Source: Moanibacter sp965226025 (GTDB lineage Bacteria > Verrucomicrobiota > Verrucomicrobiia > Opitutales > UBA2987). From it: a stretch of DNA of 64,000 bases. The translations under genes and the position numbers were made by a program. Position 1 is the stretch's first letter, and each line of letters starts with the position of its first letter. This document shows positions 10,028 to 18,645 of the stretch, one piece after another. The notes beneath the pieces were generated by a model. It made no database searches, was not told the origin of the DNA, and was given only the letters and a program-made list of their open reading frames with translations. Location of the stretch: NCBI GenBank assembly GCA_965226025.1, contig CBDDCD010000001.1, positions 1,798,001 to 1,862,000 of the forward strand. Direction: 5' to 3'.

Positions 10028-11506
10028 ATGAAAAATATTGCCGTGCAAAGCTTCCTGCGTCCAGCCCTAACTCCAGTCATTCGATGCAAAGACTACACCG
10101 TGTTTCTGGAAACAATGGAGCGGATTGACCGGGTTTTGATCGACTCCTCGCTGGAAAGGGAGGCGATCGTAAAAGCCTTGGAAGGATGGGATGAAGCGGG
10201 AGGGAAGGATCGGGAGCGACGCGCTCTAAGAGCGATAAAAGCGCTGCGGGTGGAGGTGGTGCGTCATTTACTCGGAGGGATATCCTTTCGTTGTCTGTCG
10301 CAGGAGTTGGGACGCAGTGAGCTTCTGGCTAATTTTTGCCGGGTGCGTGAGGTAGACGGGATCCGGAAAATATCGAAGAGCAGTCTGGAACGGGATTCGA
10401 AATTCTTCGACGAAGCGTATCTGAGACAGCTGCATGCAAGGATGACCGAGGTGGTGGGCAATGCTGAACATTGTGGTGAGGCAGGATTAGAGAAGCCGAT
10501 CGATACGAGGGAATGCCTGATCGACGCCACTTGCCTGGAAGCGAACATCCACTGGCCCGTGGACTGGGTCTTGCTCAAGGATGTGGGAGCAACGCTGCTC
10601 AAGGCGATCAGTCTGATCCGGCAGGCGGGAATGAAACAGCGCATGCCCCAGGGAGCAAAGGGATTGGCTCGGGAGATGAACAAACGGTGCCTGGAGATGA
10701 CGCATGCGCGTCGGCGCCGGGAGGCGGGCAAAGCGCGTAAAGGGATCCTGCGGCGGATGAAGCTATTGCTCAAGAAGATTGAGGGCCATGCCCTTCGCCA
10801 CCGTGACTTATTGGAAGCTATGTGGATGCAAAGCGATTACACCGAGAAGAAGGCGAGCCGAATCATCGAGCGAATGGATGGTATGTTAGAGCAGATACCG
10901 CAGGTCATGAAACAGGCGCACGAACGGATCATAGGGGGGCGGCAGGTGAAGAATGAGGAGAAGATCCTGAGCGCCTACGAACCTGAGATTGACGTCATCG
11001 TGCGAGGCAAGGCAGATCGGGAGGTGGAGTTTGGCAACACCCTTTATTTATGCGAGAGCGCAGAGGGATATCTGTTGGACTGGAAACTGTATGGGGGGCA
11101 GGCCCCGAGCGAATTGAAGCAGCTTTGGGAAAGTCTGGAGAGGCAAAAGGGCTTCGCTTTAGAGGAGAAGATCGAAGCGATCAGTGGGGATCGGGGCTAT
11201 GCCTCGAAGGCGGCCAGCAAGCGGCTCCAGGCAGAGGGGATTTTTGACGCCCTTACGCCCCGCAATCCACAAGAGCTCAAGGAGCGGATGGAGGAGCCGC
11301 GCTTTGTCCGGTTGCAGCGACGACGAGGGAGCACCGAAGGCCGGATCGGAGTGCTCAAGAACCGATGGCACGGGGGCAAGATACGCAGCAAAGGCTTTGA
11401 CAACCGTAACCTTAGCGTGGCCTGGTCGGTTCTGTCCCACAATCTATGGAAAATCGCGCAGAGACTTGCGCAAGAACATGAGAAAGAGGCAACGCAGGCG
11501 GCATAG
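10028..11506 (+). CDS. DDE transposase of IS copy 1
   Basis: 492 residues. A likely catalytic triad is visible: first Asp in 'CLIDATCLEANIHWPVDWVL' (the family's D-T-T-x-x-E-x-N-I-x-x-P-T-D block), second in 'AISGDRGYASK', and the Glu in 'RRGSTEGRIGVLKNRW'. A basic helical insertion ('RRRREAGKARKGILRRMKLL') lies between the first and second Asp. The N-terminus holds a helix-turn-helix-like region ('ISFRCLSQELGRSELLANFC'). It cuts and joins the IS ends. About 200 bp of noncoding DNA follow before the right inverted repeat. Apart from its N-terminal part, the copy at 30434-31753 is almost identical (I noticed one G-to-R change, 'RIIGGRQ' versus 'RIIGRRQ'). Confidence 0.9.
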   Translation: MKNIAVQSFLRPALTPVIRCKDYTVFLETMERIDRVLIDSSLEREAIVKALEGWDEAGGKDRERRALRAIKALRVEVVRHLLGGISFRCLSQELGRSELLANFCRVREVDGIRKISKSSLERDSKFFDEAYLRQLHARMTEVVGNAEHCGEAGLEKPIDTRECLIDATCLEANIHWPVDWVLLKDVGATLLKAISLIRQAGMKQRMPQGAKGLAREMNKRCLEMTHARRRREAGKARKGILRRMKLLLKKIEGHALRHRDLLEAMWMQSDYTEKKASRIIERMDGMLEQIPQVMKQAHERIIGGRQVKNEEKILSAYEPEIDVIVRGKADREVEFGNTLYLCESAEGYLLDWKLYGGQAPSELKQLWESLERQKGFALEEKIEAISGDRGYASKAASKRLQAEGIFDALTPRNPQELKERMEEPRFVRLQRRRGSTEGRIGVLKNRWHGGKIRSKGFDNRNLSVAWSVLSHNLWKIAQRLAQEHEKEATQAA

Positions 11507-11663
11507 GGATCCAAGAATCGAGTCAGAGGCGCTTCCTTGGGAGAACTATCGACTCAAAGCGAGAGGAAGGGTGCTGGAAAGGTGCATAACGGATAAAAGG
11601 TAAGCTACCGAGGACGGAAGGCATGTCGTGGTCTACATAACGTGACGAAGATTGATATCGGTA

Positions 11664-12602
11664 TCAGGCTTCCACCCAAATCCTCTCGGATTTGGGACAG
11701 CCTCTATCTAACGAATTTTTCGCTTCCTCCAGTTGTCCCGCAGACTTCAACGTCACACCCAGATTGTAGTGGGCGTTGGCATAGCCAGGATCGATTTCCA
11801 GGGCGCGTCTGTAAGAAGCAACCGCATTCTCGATCTCGCCCGATTCGAAACAGCTGGTGCCGAGATTGCTGAAGGAAATTGCGGAGGCAGGGTTGCTCCT
11901 TGTTGCGCGAAGAAAACAGATCCTCGCATCTCGGGGTCGTCCCATTTTCAGCAAAAGCCGGCCGAGTTCATTCAAAGCTGAAGAATGCTTCGGCGCCACT
12001 TTGAGCGCACTTTCAAACGACCGCTCCGCTTCACTGAATTCTCCCATGGCCATTAGGGTTCGACCCAGATTAAAGTGGGCGCTCAACGAACCGATATCAC
12101 GTTTCAAGGCCTGTCTGAAATGGGATGCAGCCTCCGGAAACTGCCCACTCTCGTAGCACACGATGCCAAGATTACTGCGAGCGCTGACAAGCTCGGGCTT
12201 GATCCGGAGCGCCTCACTAAAGGCCGAGAAAGCCTCTACCTTTTTTCCCTCCGAAGCCCACGCGATCCCGAGGTCCAGATGAATTTCCGCCAATTCGGAC
12301 CGCTCTCGAAGGATCTCCTGACAGAGATCGATGATCTCCTTGGTTCTCTTGAGAGCCCGAAGGAGTTCAATTTTGGAACGCACGTAGGCGATGTGCCCGG
12401 GTTCGATTGCAATCGCCTGTTCGACAAGCTTGAGCGCTGCTTCACTGTCGCCCCGTCGAAAGGCAAGGAGGGCCAGCAACTGGTAGGCATCGACATGATT
12501 CGGATGCATCTCCAGAATCCGGCGACAGGTCTCTTCCGCCATCGCGGTTCGACCCTGTCGAACCTGCTCCCGCGCGATGCTAAGTGCGTCCCTTCCCTCC
12601 AT
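11664..12602 (-). pseudogene. 5' fragment of the OGT-like gene: TPR domain
   Basis: From ATG 12602 the frame encodes about eight TPR units ('ETCRRILEMHPNHVDAYQLL', 'RALEIDPGYANAHYNLGVTL') and runs into the IS at 'EEAKNSLD', after which 'RGCPKSERIWVEA' is IS sequence up to a chance stop. The intact protein would continue '...NSLDSALSINPDHEEAQ...' in the 3' fragment. TPRs of OGT-type enzymes form the superhelix that selects protein substrates. Alone this half has no catalytic part. Upstream lies a large palindrome (12665-12766) and then the methyltransferase gene on the same strand. Confidence 0.88.
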
Positions 12603-12664
12603 CCTTTACTCCAATTTCACCCCGTTTCCCGACCCAACGACCTTCACCGGACCAACCGAACGTT

Positions 12665-12766
12665 AAACTTGCTACCACGGCGGCGACAGAACGCCGCCCT
12701 CCACCCAGCGGTTGCACGTGCACGGTGGAGGTCGGTGCTCTGTCGTCGCCGCCGGTCGCCAAAGTT
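12665..12766. repeat. Large imperfect GC-rich palindrome (type E)
   Basis: Left arm GGCGGCGACAGA (12679-12690) plus CCTCCACC, right arm GGTGGAGG plus TCTGTCGTCGCCGCC (12739-12753), centred on the small palindrome GCACGTGC. Outermost AACTT/AAGTT also pair. It fills most of the 211-bp gap between the OGT-like gene and the methyltransferase gene. It does not share ends with families A-C, and I saw no second copy in the window. Confidence 0.6.
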
Positions 12767-12813
12767 GCACCATCTTGGACGTAGGATCAATCCTCCCAAT
12801 AGCCGCATCTGCC

Positions 12814-13557
12814 CTAAAGCTTCAAATCAGCCGACGAGTTCACCTTGGACAGAATAGCGGCCCCGACCACGTAATTATGGTGTTCCGCGGTCGTCCGATG
12901 CCACCTGAGGAAGCAATCGATTTCGGACTCGTTCCATTCGATAGGCTTATCGCGGAAGCTGAAGCTCTCGTGTCGCCAGATCAGATCCTCGAATTCACAA
13001 AGCCTAAGCGCTCTCCCGCTCTCTCGTGGATAGGTCATTCCTCGATCCTCCTCGCAAAGATCGAAGGACAAACCCAGGACACCCTCGTTCCTCAGAACTC
13101 GGATACTCTCATCGACGGCCAGCTTCCTTTCGGACTGATGTTCGATCACGGAGAAGCTCGTCACGAGATCGAAACTCTCGTCACAGAAAGGCAGCCGGCA
13201 ACTCGGCAGCACTTCCCATTCCACCGACAAGCTCAGTTTTTTTCTGATCCAACTCCAGTGTTCCAAATGAGCACTATGGGCTTCGACCAGGGTTAGTTCG
13301 GCTCCCCTGTCCGCAAAAAACCAAGGGAGCGGAGAAAGCTCACTTCCGATATCCAGTACTTTCGTTCCGGGCTGAACGACCCTGCAGAGACCATTGAACC
13401 AGAGCCACGGGTACTCCCAGTTTTTGCTGAAGTTCACATAGCGATGCAGTCCCAATGGTTGGGCAAAGTCATTCAGGTCCTCCATGAATCGGGAAAATTC
13501 CGGGGACTCCAACTCCTTCAGGCTCGCGGGACTCACTTTGTCCTCGATACTCCTCAT
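12814..13557 (-). CDS. Class I SAM-dependent methyltransferase
   Basis: 247 residues. Motif I 'KVLDIGSELSPLPWFFADRG' begins near residue 66. The acidic end of strand 2 is in 'ELTLVEAHS' and 'FDLVTSFSVIEHQ' is the post-motif typical of this fold. The SAM-binding core is clear. In this locus a sugar or lipid-linked glycan is the likely substrate. The start overlaps the stop of the upstream GT4 gene as ATGA (13554-13557), so the two are translationally coupled. The C-terminus ('DCFLRWHRTTAEHHNYVVGA') is not recognised as a separate domain. Confidence 0.8.
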   Translation of the reverse strand: MRSIEDKVSPASLKELESPEFSRFMEDLNDFAQPLGLHRYVNFSKNWEYPWLWFNGLCRVVQPGTKVLDIGSELSPLPWFFADRGAELTLVEAHSAHLEHWSWIRKKLSLSVEWEVLPSCRLPFCDESFDLVTSFSVIEHQSERKLAVDESIRVLRNEGVLGLSFDLCEEDRGMTYPRESGRALRLCEFEDLIWRHESFSFRDKPIEWNESEIDCFLRWHRTTAEHHNYVVGAAILSKVNSSADLKL

Positions 13558-14723
13558 TCGAATCGCGGTCCAGATCTTCGGGGAAGAGCCAGAACCTCAT
13601 CGTAGATGTCCCGCACCCGGCCGGCGATGGCCTCCCAGGAATATTCCCTTACCCGCCGCAAACCCTGAGCGGCGAGACTGCGTAGCCGCCCGGGATTCAA
13701 TACGAGAGTGCGTAGTCCCTGGTAGATGCTCTCTTCCTCGTAGGGATCAACCAGAAGGGCGGCATCACCGGTGATTTCGGGGAGCGAGGAAGAGTTCGAA
13801 GTCAGGACCGGAGCTCCGCAGCTCATCGCTTCAAGGACCGGGAGCCCCAGTCCCTCAAACAGGGATGGGAAAACAAAGGCGAAACAGTTCTGATAGAGCC
13901 AATGGAGCTCGCCCTCATCGACATAGCCCAAGGTGAGCAACTCCTCCTCAAGTTCCGGGTTGGCCAGACCCTCTCGAATTTCATCATCCAACCAACCTTC
14001 CCCTCCCGCCACAACGATTGGTAACAAGCGTTGCTGATCTCTCTTGAGCTTCAAGAACGCGGATAAGAGCCGAGAGTGATTTTTTCGCGGTTCCAGCGTA
14101 CCGACGACGAGCCAGAACTCACCTTTTCTCAGATTTCGCAACCGCCGTGGTTTTGGCAGGTCCTCCCTAAGTTGGAGACGACTCGCACCCCCTAGATTCC
14201 GAATTCGATCATGAGGAAAACTAGGAAAGGTCTGGAGAAAATCACCTCGGGTGTATTCCGAGTTCGCAATCACGCAGTCCGCATAAAGACTGGCCCGAAA
14301 AACTCCATCGAAGCACGCGATACGATTCTCTTCCGTAGTCCACTCCGGATTTCTAAGAAACGAGAGATCGTGAAGGAAATAGACGATACGGAACCGCTTT
14401 CCGTTGGGTGGGCAAAAGAAATTCATGGAATGAACGATGTCCGGGAAGCCGAGCCTTTCCTCGAAGTCATCTGGCGGCCGCGACCAAAATTCCCGAGATT
14501 CCCGATGGGTGGCATGCCCGTTCACTCTCCTTACTCCCGTCCGGTCGGCGTTGAATGTCGTTCTTTCCCAATCCGGATCCCAAAAATGGTCGCCAAAAGT
14601 GGGATAGATCAAGTATTCGTTGGTGTCATCGGATGTCGTCAATTGGCGAATTAGGCTGTCAGCGAAAAATCCACATCCTGCCTTTCCGCTACCCGTCTGG
14701 CTGACATCGAATCCTATTCTCAT
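13554..14723 (-). CDS. GT4-family glycosyltransferase
   Basis: 389 residues with a GT-B fold. N-terminal 'MRIGFDVSQTGSGKAGCGFF' contains the glycine loop of the acceptor domain. 'WLVVGTLEPRKNHSRLLSAF' is the donor-domain entry, and 'VFPSLFEGLGLPVLEAMSCG' is the E-x7-E donor-binding motif, followed by 'LPEITGDAALLVDPYEEESI'. This sequence type is common among mannosyl- and rhamnosyltransferases of O-antigen loci. It is in a run of minus-strand genes from the Wzm permease (17618) down to the methyltransferase, with gaps of 13 bp or less, so the run is probably one operon. Confidence 0.88.
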   Translation of the reverse strand: MRIGFDVSQTGSGKAGCGFFADSLIRQLTTSDDTNEYLIYPTFGDHFWDPDWERTTFNADRTGVRRVNGHATHRESREFWSRPPDDFEERLGFPDIVHSMNFFCPPNGKRFRIVYFLHDLSFLRNPEWTTEENRIACFDGVFRASLYADCVIANSEYTRGDFLQTFPSFPHDRIRNLGGASRLQLREDLPKPRRLRNLRKGEFWLVVGTLEPRKNHSRLLSAFLKLKRDQQRLLPIVVAGGEGWLDDEIREGLANPELEEELLTLGYVDEGELHWLYQNCFAFVFPSLFEGLGLPVLEAMSCGAPVLTSNSSSLPEITGDAALLVDPYEEESIYQGLRTLVLNPGRLRSLAAQGLRRVREYSWEAIAGRVRDIYDEVLALPRRSGPRFE

Positions 14724-14727
14724 TTCT

Positions 14728-15603
14728 CTACTTGAGACTGCCGCTCAACCATCTGAATATAGTCCTGCAGACGTTGCGACTTACTCGCCGATTCCATCGA
14801 ACAGAAGCGGAGATCGAAATCAGAGACAGGCCGAGGGCAAATCGGAGCTTCTGTTTTCGGGATCTGCCCTTCGATTCGAGAACGGCATGGGCGTAATGAA
14901 AGATCCAGATTTCCGGAACGAATCTTAGCTTTTGCAGAAGCATGTCGTTGATCTCCGCGTGCACCTGCCGCCGAAAGCGTTTCGTCTTGTTATCAGCATA
15001 CATTCGGGAACCCGCCAGAAGCAGCTTTCGATGGGCGAAGACTGCACCACTGAGACCGAGCCTCAACCAGTACTCGTAATCCATACAGTAGCGGAGCTCG
15101 CTTCTTAGGAGACCGAGTCGATCGACCACTCGCCTCCTGAAAAAGACGGCGGGCTGGCAGAGGAAGCAAGTCTCCTTAAGTCGCTCCAAATTCCACAATT
15201 CAGTCGGATAGGGTTCAATTACGGAATCATCTTCATCGATGTGATTGGCCTCTCCATAGAACACATCCGCCTCGGAGTCGGAGTCGAAGAACGCGCAGAC
15301 CTCCCGAAGCGTGTTGGGGTAATAAATATCATCGGAATTCAACCACCCGATGACTTCACCCGAAGATCGCAAGATTCCTCTGTTCACCGCATCCGTCTGC
15401 CCTTCGTCGGGCTCCGAGTTCCAATCGATCCGAGAATCGAAGCTTCGTAGGATATCCAGAGTTTCGTCCGTGCTACCTCCATCGCAGACCAAATACTGCA
15501 AACCGGGCACATCTTGAGATAAAACGCTCTGTATGGTGCGCTCAATGAAGCGCCCCTGATTGAGCGAAGGAGTTATTATTGACAGGGTTGTCGCCACCGG
15601 CAT
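14728..15603 (-). CDS. GT2-family glycosyltransferase
   Basis: 291 residues, GT-A fold: 'LSIITPSLNQGRFIERTIQS' at the N-terminus, 'LVCDGGSTDETLDILRSF', and the metal-binding 'GWLNSDDIYYP' (D-D of the DxD motif). 'QPAVFFRRRVVDRLG' is the usual acceptor-side helix region. The C-terminal about 70 residues are basic and may lie on the membrane. It probably extends a lipid-linked oligosaccharide at the cytoplasmic face. It sits 4 bp from the downstream GT4 and 13 bp from the upstream one. Confidence 0.88.
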   Translation of the reverse strand: MPVATTLSIITPSLNQGRFIERTIQSVLSQDVPGLQYLVCDGGSTDETLDILRSFDSRIDWNSEPDEGQTDAVNRGILRSSGEVIGWLNSDDIYYPNTLREVCAFFDSDSEADVFYGEANHIDEDDSVIEPYPTELWNLERLKETCFLCQPAVFFRRRVVDRLGLLRSELRYCMDYEYWLRLGLSGAVFAHRKLLLAGSRMYADNKTKRFRRQVHAEINDMLLQKLRFVPEIWIFHYAHAVLESKGRSRKQKLRFALGLSLISISASVRWNRRVSRNVCRTIFRWLSGSLK

Positions 15604-15616
15604 TCACCCCATTGTT

Positions 15617-16768
15617 TCAAATGACATCGTCAAATACTCGCGTATACTGCCGTGCCATTTCCAGGGAATCCCCATACTCGCGTGCCAGGATTCGCCGTTT
15701 CTCGGCCGCCTCGCCACTCTCGAGTTCATCGTTTACCAACCTCCCAATCGCATCTTTAATCTCCTCGGGTATCCTGGGGTCAAAGTAAATGGCAGTTTCA
15801 CCTGCGATCTCAGCCATGCTTGTTGTATTGCTGCATAGCACCGGCTTACCGAAAGCGAAGGCCTCAAGGACAGGAAGCCCGAAACCCTCGTAGAGAGATG
15901 GAATGATAACGCCGAGACAAGACTGGTAGAGGGCTGCCAATTCGGATTCCGTGCAGAAACCTGGAAATATTACAAATCTCCCCAATTCCATCATGTCGGC
16001 GGCCTCTTTAATCTTCTCCATATTACAATCGGGATTCCCGGTGCAGACTAATCTCAATTCCGAATTCGATCGCTCGGCAAGATACATTCCAAGTGCGGTC
16101 AAGAGCATTCGATGGTTCTTGTGTGACCAAAAGTTGGCCGGGTAGAGGACAAATTGGTCCTCCCGCAGTCCCAGACGGCTCAATACTGCCCCAACACCAT
16201 CAGTCGATGGCGGGACAAGCCGAGAGGACAATCGGCTGTGAATCGCATCCGTCCTGCTGCGAGGAATTTCCGCGTTTTTATGGAGGCTCGCCCTGACAAA
16301 TTCCGATACACAGATTATCCTGACCGACCGTTCACATACTTTCAAAAAATTCGCCTCTCTTTCAGCAAGTTCATCCGAATCGAAAAATTGGGGATAGCAC
16401 CGAAATTGAAGGTCGTGCACGACCGATACCACGGGAAGGTCTGCGAAATAAGGGGAAATTCCTGTAAAGGGGCAAAACATCAGGTCAGCCGCCAGGGGAT
16501 ACTGCGGGATTGGTTTTTTTCGGCCAAACAGACGTCCAATGAATCCTCTGCGAACAGTGCCGTTAGGGTTTATTCGATGAACGTTGGAATACTCAAGGGA
16601 GGCGAGCTCCTCCCAATTCCGATCCGAAGCGAGGAGAAAGAATTGACAACGTGGTGACACTCTGCCGAGGCCACGAACCAATTCAAACGCGAACGGTTTT
16701 GCTCCGCCGTTCCCGCCTCCCGGAAGGACCGGCAGTAGGTCCACGATAATTCGCTTTTCCTCCATCAC
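15617..16768 (-). CDS. GT4-family glycosyltransferase
   Basis: 383 residues. 'IIVDLLPVLPGGGNGGAKPF' is the N-terminal glycine loop, 'FVLYPANFWSHKNHRMLLTA' opens the donor domain, and 'IIPSLYEGFGLPVLEAFAFG' is the E-x7-E motif. It resembles the other GT4 gene at 13554 in layout and could add a related sugar. Its start is one base from the stop of the Wzm-type permease gene, so it is probably co-transcribed with the exporter. Donor and linkage are not predictable. Confidence 0.88.
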   Translation of the reverse strand: MMEEKRIIVDLLPVLPGGGNGGAKPFAFELVRGLGRVSPRCQFFLLASDRNWEELASLEYSNVHRINPNGTVRRGFIGRLFGRKKPIPQYPLAADLMFCPFTGISPYFADLPVVSVVHDLQFRCYPQFFDSDELAEREANFLKVCERSVRIICVSEFVRASLHKNAEIPRSRTDAIHSRLSSRLVPPSTDGVGAVLSRLGLREDQFVLYPANFWSHKNHRMLLTALGMYLAERSNSELRLVCTGNPDCNMEKIKEAADMMELGRFVIFPGFCTESELAALYQSCLGVIIPSLYEGFGLPVLEAFAFGKPVLCSNTTSMAEIAGETAIYFDPRIPEEIKDAIGRLVNDELESGEAAEKRRILAREYGDSLEMARQYTRVFDDVI

Positions 16769-16769
16769 T

Positions 16770-17618
16770 TCACATCACATCCGCGAAGGCCGATTTCAAT
16801 TTTTGAAACACGGCGTAGCCAAGAATGAAAGCGACAATCCCGGAAAGATACAAATAGGAGAGATCAAGGAGGTTCAAAGGCAGATCCCACAGCAGCACGC
16901 TTCGACTCATGTCGATTGCGTGGATGAGGGGATTGTACCTCATAATACTCCAGGCCTCGGCGGGAATCATTGAGGTCGAATAGAAAACCGCGCTTCCGTA
17001 GAGGATGATGCTGGTTACAACCTGCATCAGATGCCCGATGTCCCTGAAAAATACTCCCAGGCAGGAGAGCAGCCAAGTGAGGCCCATCGTCAAAAGGACC
17101 AAGGGAAGAACGATTACCGGCAACCAAAGATTATCCAATCCGAGCCCCCTACCGAATATCAGCATACCCACGAAAAAGAGTAAAATACTAACTAGAAAGT
17201 GAAACAGAGCGGCGCCCATCGTCGCAACCGGGAGGATGCTGAGGGGGAAAACGACCTTCTTTACTAGATTCGGACTGTTTACTATAATGAGGGGGGCTAC
17301 CAAGAGTGCCTCCGCGACGAATTGGTAGAGGGTTAGACTCAGGAAGAGTCCCAGCGCGAAATCGGTGCCTGTCTCGTCATCGAGCATGCCGTATGTTCGC
17401 TGAAATATAAGGCCGAATACAAAGTAATAGAGCCCCATCATCAGAAGCGGAGTGAATGCCGACCACAACAAGCCAAAATAGCTCCCTTTGTGCTTAATCT
17501 GAACGTTCCGAATCGTGAACTGCCAAAGTAGGCCTCTGTTCACATACAGATCGCGGAAGATTGCCCACGGGTTCAATTGCATCCAGAAAGAGTATTGAGA
17601 AGAAATCGACTGATTCAT
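16770..17618 (-). CDS. ABC-2 type polysaccharide exporter permease (Wzm/TagG family)
   Basis: 282 residues with about six hydrophobic segments. The N-terminal 'DLYVNRGLLWQFTIRNVQIKH' block, the 'KGSYFGLLWSAFTPLLMM' first membrane segment and the 'SCLGVFFRDIGHL' motif are characteristic of Wzm/TagG permeases, which export O-antigen, teichoic acid or similar polymers across the inner membrane with an ATPase (Wzt/TagH). No Wzt-like ATPase is in this window; the two ABC ATPases present belong to other systems. The partner may be encoded elsewhere. It is the first gene of the minus-strand glycosyltransferase run. Confidence 0.88.
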   Translation of the reverse strand: MNQSISSQYSFWMQLNPWAIFRDLYVNRGLLWQFTIRNVQIKHKGSYFGLLWSAFTPLLMMGLYYFVFGLIFQRTYGMLDDETGTDFALGLFLSLTLYQFVAEALLVAPLIIVNSPNLVKKVVFPLSILPVATMGAALFHFLVSILLFFVGMLIFGRGLGLDNLWLPVIVLPLVLLTMGLTWLLSCLGVFFRDIGHLMQVVTSIILYGSAVFYSTSMIPAEAWSIMRYNPLIHAIDMSRSVLLWDLPLNLLDLSYLYLSGIVAFILGYAVFQKLKSAFADVM

Positions 17619-17682
17619 GCTGAGCAGGTGCGTTCGTCTTCAGCTATTCCAAGTTATCGAGAAGTGATAGGGGTTGCTCGAA

Positions 17683-17773
17683 AGCCCGCTTTTCGTGGTC
17701 GATAGGCCCCACCGCGGTGGGATACGCCTCTTGCCCCGAAACGGTCCTCGGGGATTTGTTAGAAAAGCGGGCT
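17683..17773. repeat. Palindromic repeat family B, copy B1
   Basis: 91 bp. Ends AGCCCGCTTTTC (17683-17694) and GAAAAGCGGGCT (17762-17773) are perfect complements. The interior aligns with copies B2 and B3 when read in reverse. It fills the 181-bp gap between the permease and the downstream minus-strand gene. Confidence 0.85.
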
Positions 17774-17799
17774 AGAGACGCAATGATTCTTTTGAGATC

Positions 17800-18645
17800 T
17801 CACTGTTCCACGAATACCCTGACTCCGAGTTTACGCCTGTCCCAGCCCCCTGGAGTCCAGGCCTTATCCGCCTGAATTCGCACGAGCCGCTCTTCGCCGG
17901 GCTCGATGGGATCAATCGGAAAACGAATCACGTTCCTTTGCTCATCCGGAAAGACCCCTTTCAATTTGGAGGATCCGTCTCTGACCGCCACGGCGATGGG
18001 AAGATCGGAACTGGAGGCATGGCAGGCGAGCTTGAGGGTACGGGATAATGGCGACATTCCACCGTTTCTTAGAATCAGGAAACCGGGTTCACTTCCCCTC
18101 GTCCACCCATCCTCTGAGATCGCAAACCCGTGTGCGTTGCCGGCCCCGCCCTGAATCTCGGCCAACGAGTCCGACTCCCTGAACGCCTCCAACAGACGTT
18201 TGAAACTTGGATCATGAGGAAGGCTGACAAGCCGGTCAGCCATTGCCGCAAGGATGTGATCACTCCGCTCTCCCCGTTCGAAGAGACTCAGGGCCTCCTG
18301 GTAGGCCTCGGCGTTCAAATCCAGAAGACTGTAGAATCTAAACTTCCAGGCACCCTCCTGCAGCTCTTCGGGAAGTGTAGACAGCTTTTCAGAGAGACGA
18401 ACGGCGCTCTCTTTCTCTCCCAGATCTATCCGAATCTCAATGGCCTCTTTGAGCCACTCCGCCTTCTTGGCGGGAGACTCAGTCCGTTCGGCGATTCGCT
18501 CCAGATACCGCGCCTCTTTTCTCCTCCCCTCGATCGAGTCTCCCGATTCTTCATACCATGGCACGGAATCAACCCAATAGAAGAACGACACCGTACTCAG
18601 AACGACGGCTACGAGATAAATGAATCCTAAGCTTGGTGGCTTCAA
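17800..18645 (-). CDS. Membrane-anchored protein of unknown function
   Basis: 281 residues. One N-terminal membrane segment ('LGFIYLVAVVLSTVSFFYWV') is followed by a helical region (about 35-165) that looks TPR/SEL1-like but lacks clear repeats, then a beta-rich C-terminal domain ('GFLILRNGGMSPLSRTLKLA', ending 'GGWDRRKLGVRVFVEQ'). Topology suggests a periplasmic protein held in the inner membrane. The start overlaps the stop of the CotH gene by four bases (18642-18645), so the two are coupled and probably act together. No family recognised. Confidence 0.75.
   Translation of the reverse strand: MKPPSLGFIYLVAVVLSTVSFFYWVDSVPWYEESGDSIEGRRKEARYLERIAERTESPAKKAEWLKEAIEIRIDLGEKESAVRLSEKLSTLPEELQEGAWKFRFYSLLDLNAEAYQEALSLFERGERSDHILAAMADRLVSLPHDPSFKRLLEAFRESDSLAEIQGGAGNAHGFAISEDGWTRGSEPGFLILRNGGMSPLSRTLKLACHASSSDLPIAVAVRDGSSKLKGVFPDEQRNVIRFPIDPIEPGEERLVRIQADKAWTPGGWDRRKLGVRVFVEQ

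Larger units (their letters stand above)
9888..11704 (+). mobile_element. Insertion sequence copy 1 (1,817 bp, ISNCY-like), intact, with 6-bp target duplication
   Basis: Ends GAGCCCGTCCCA (left) and TGGGACAGCCTC (right) form a 12-bp terminal inverted repeat with 10 matches. The flanking TATCTA at 9882-9887 and 11705-11710 is a direct duplication. One long transposase gene fills it. It is inserted in the TPR region of the OGT-like gene, opposite to that gene's direction. A second copy lies at 29883-31951. The transposase suggests the ISNCY group; the exact family name is my inference. Confidence 0.9.

Noticed and set aside
12075..12857. 260-codon plus frame
   Set aside because: Antisense to the TPR half of the OGT-like gene and to palindrome E; no motif.
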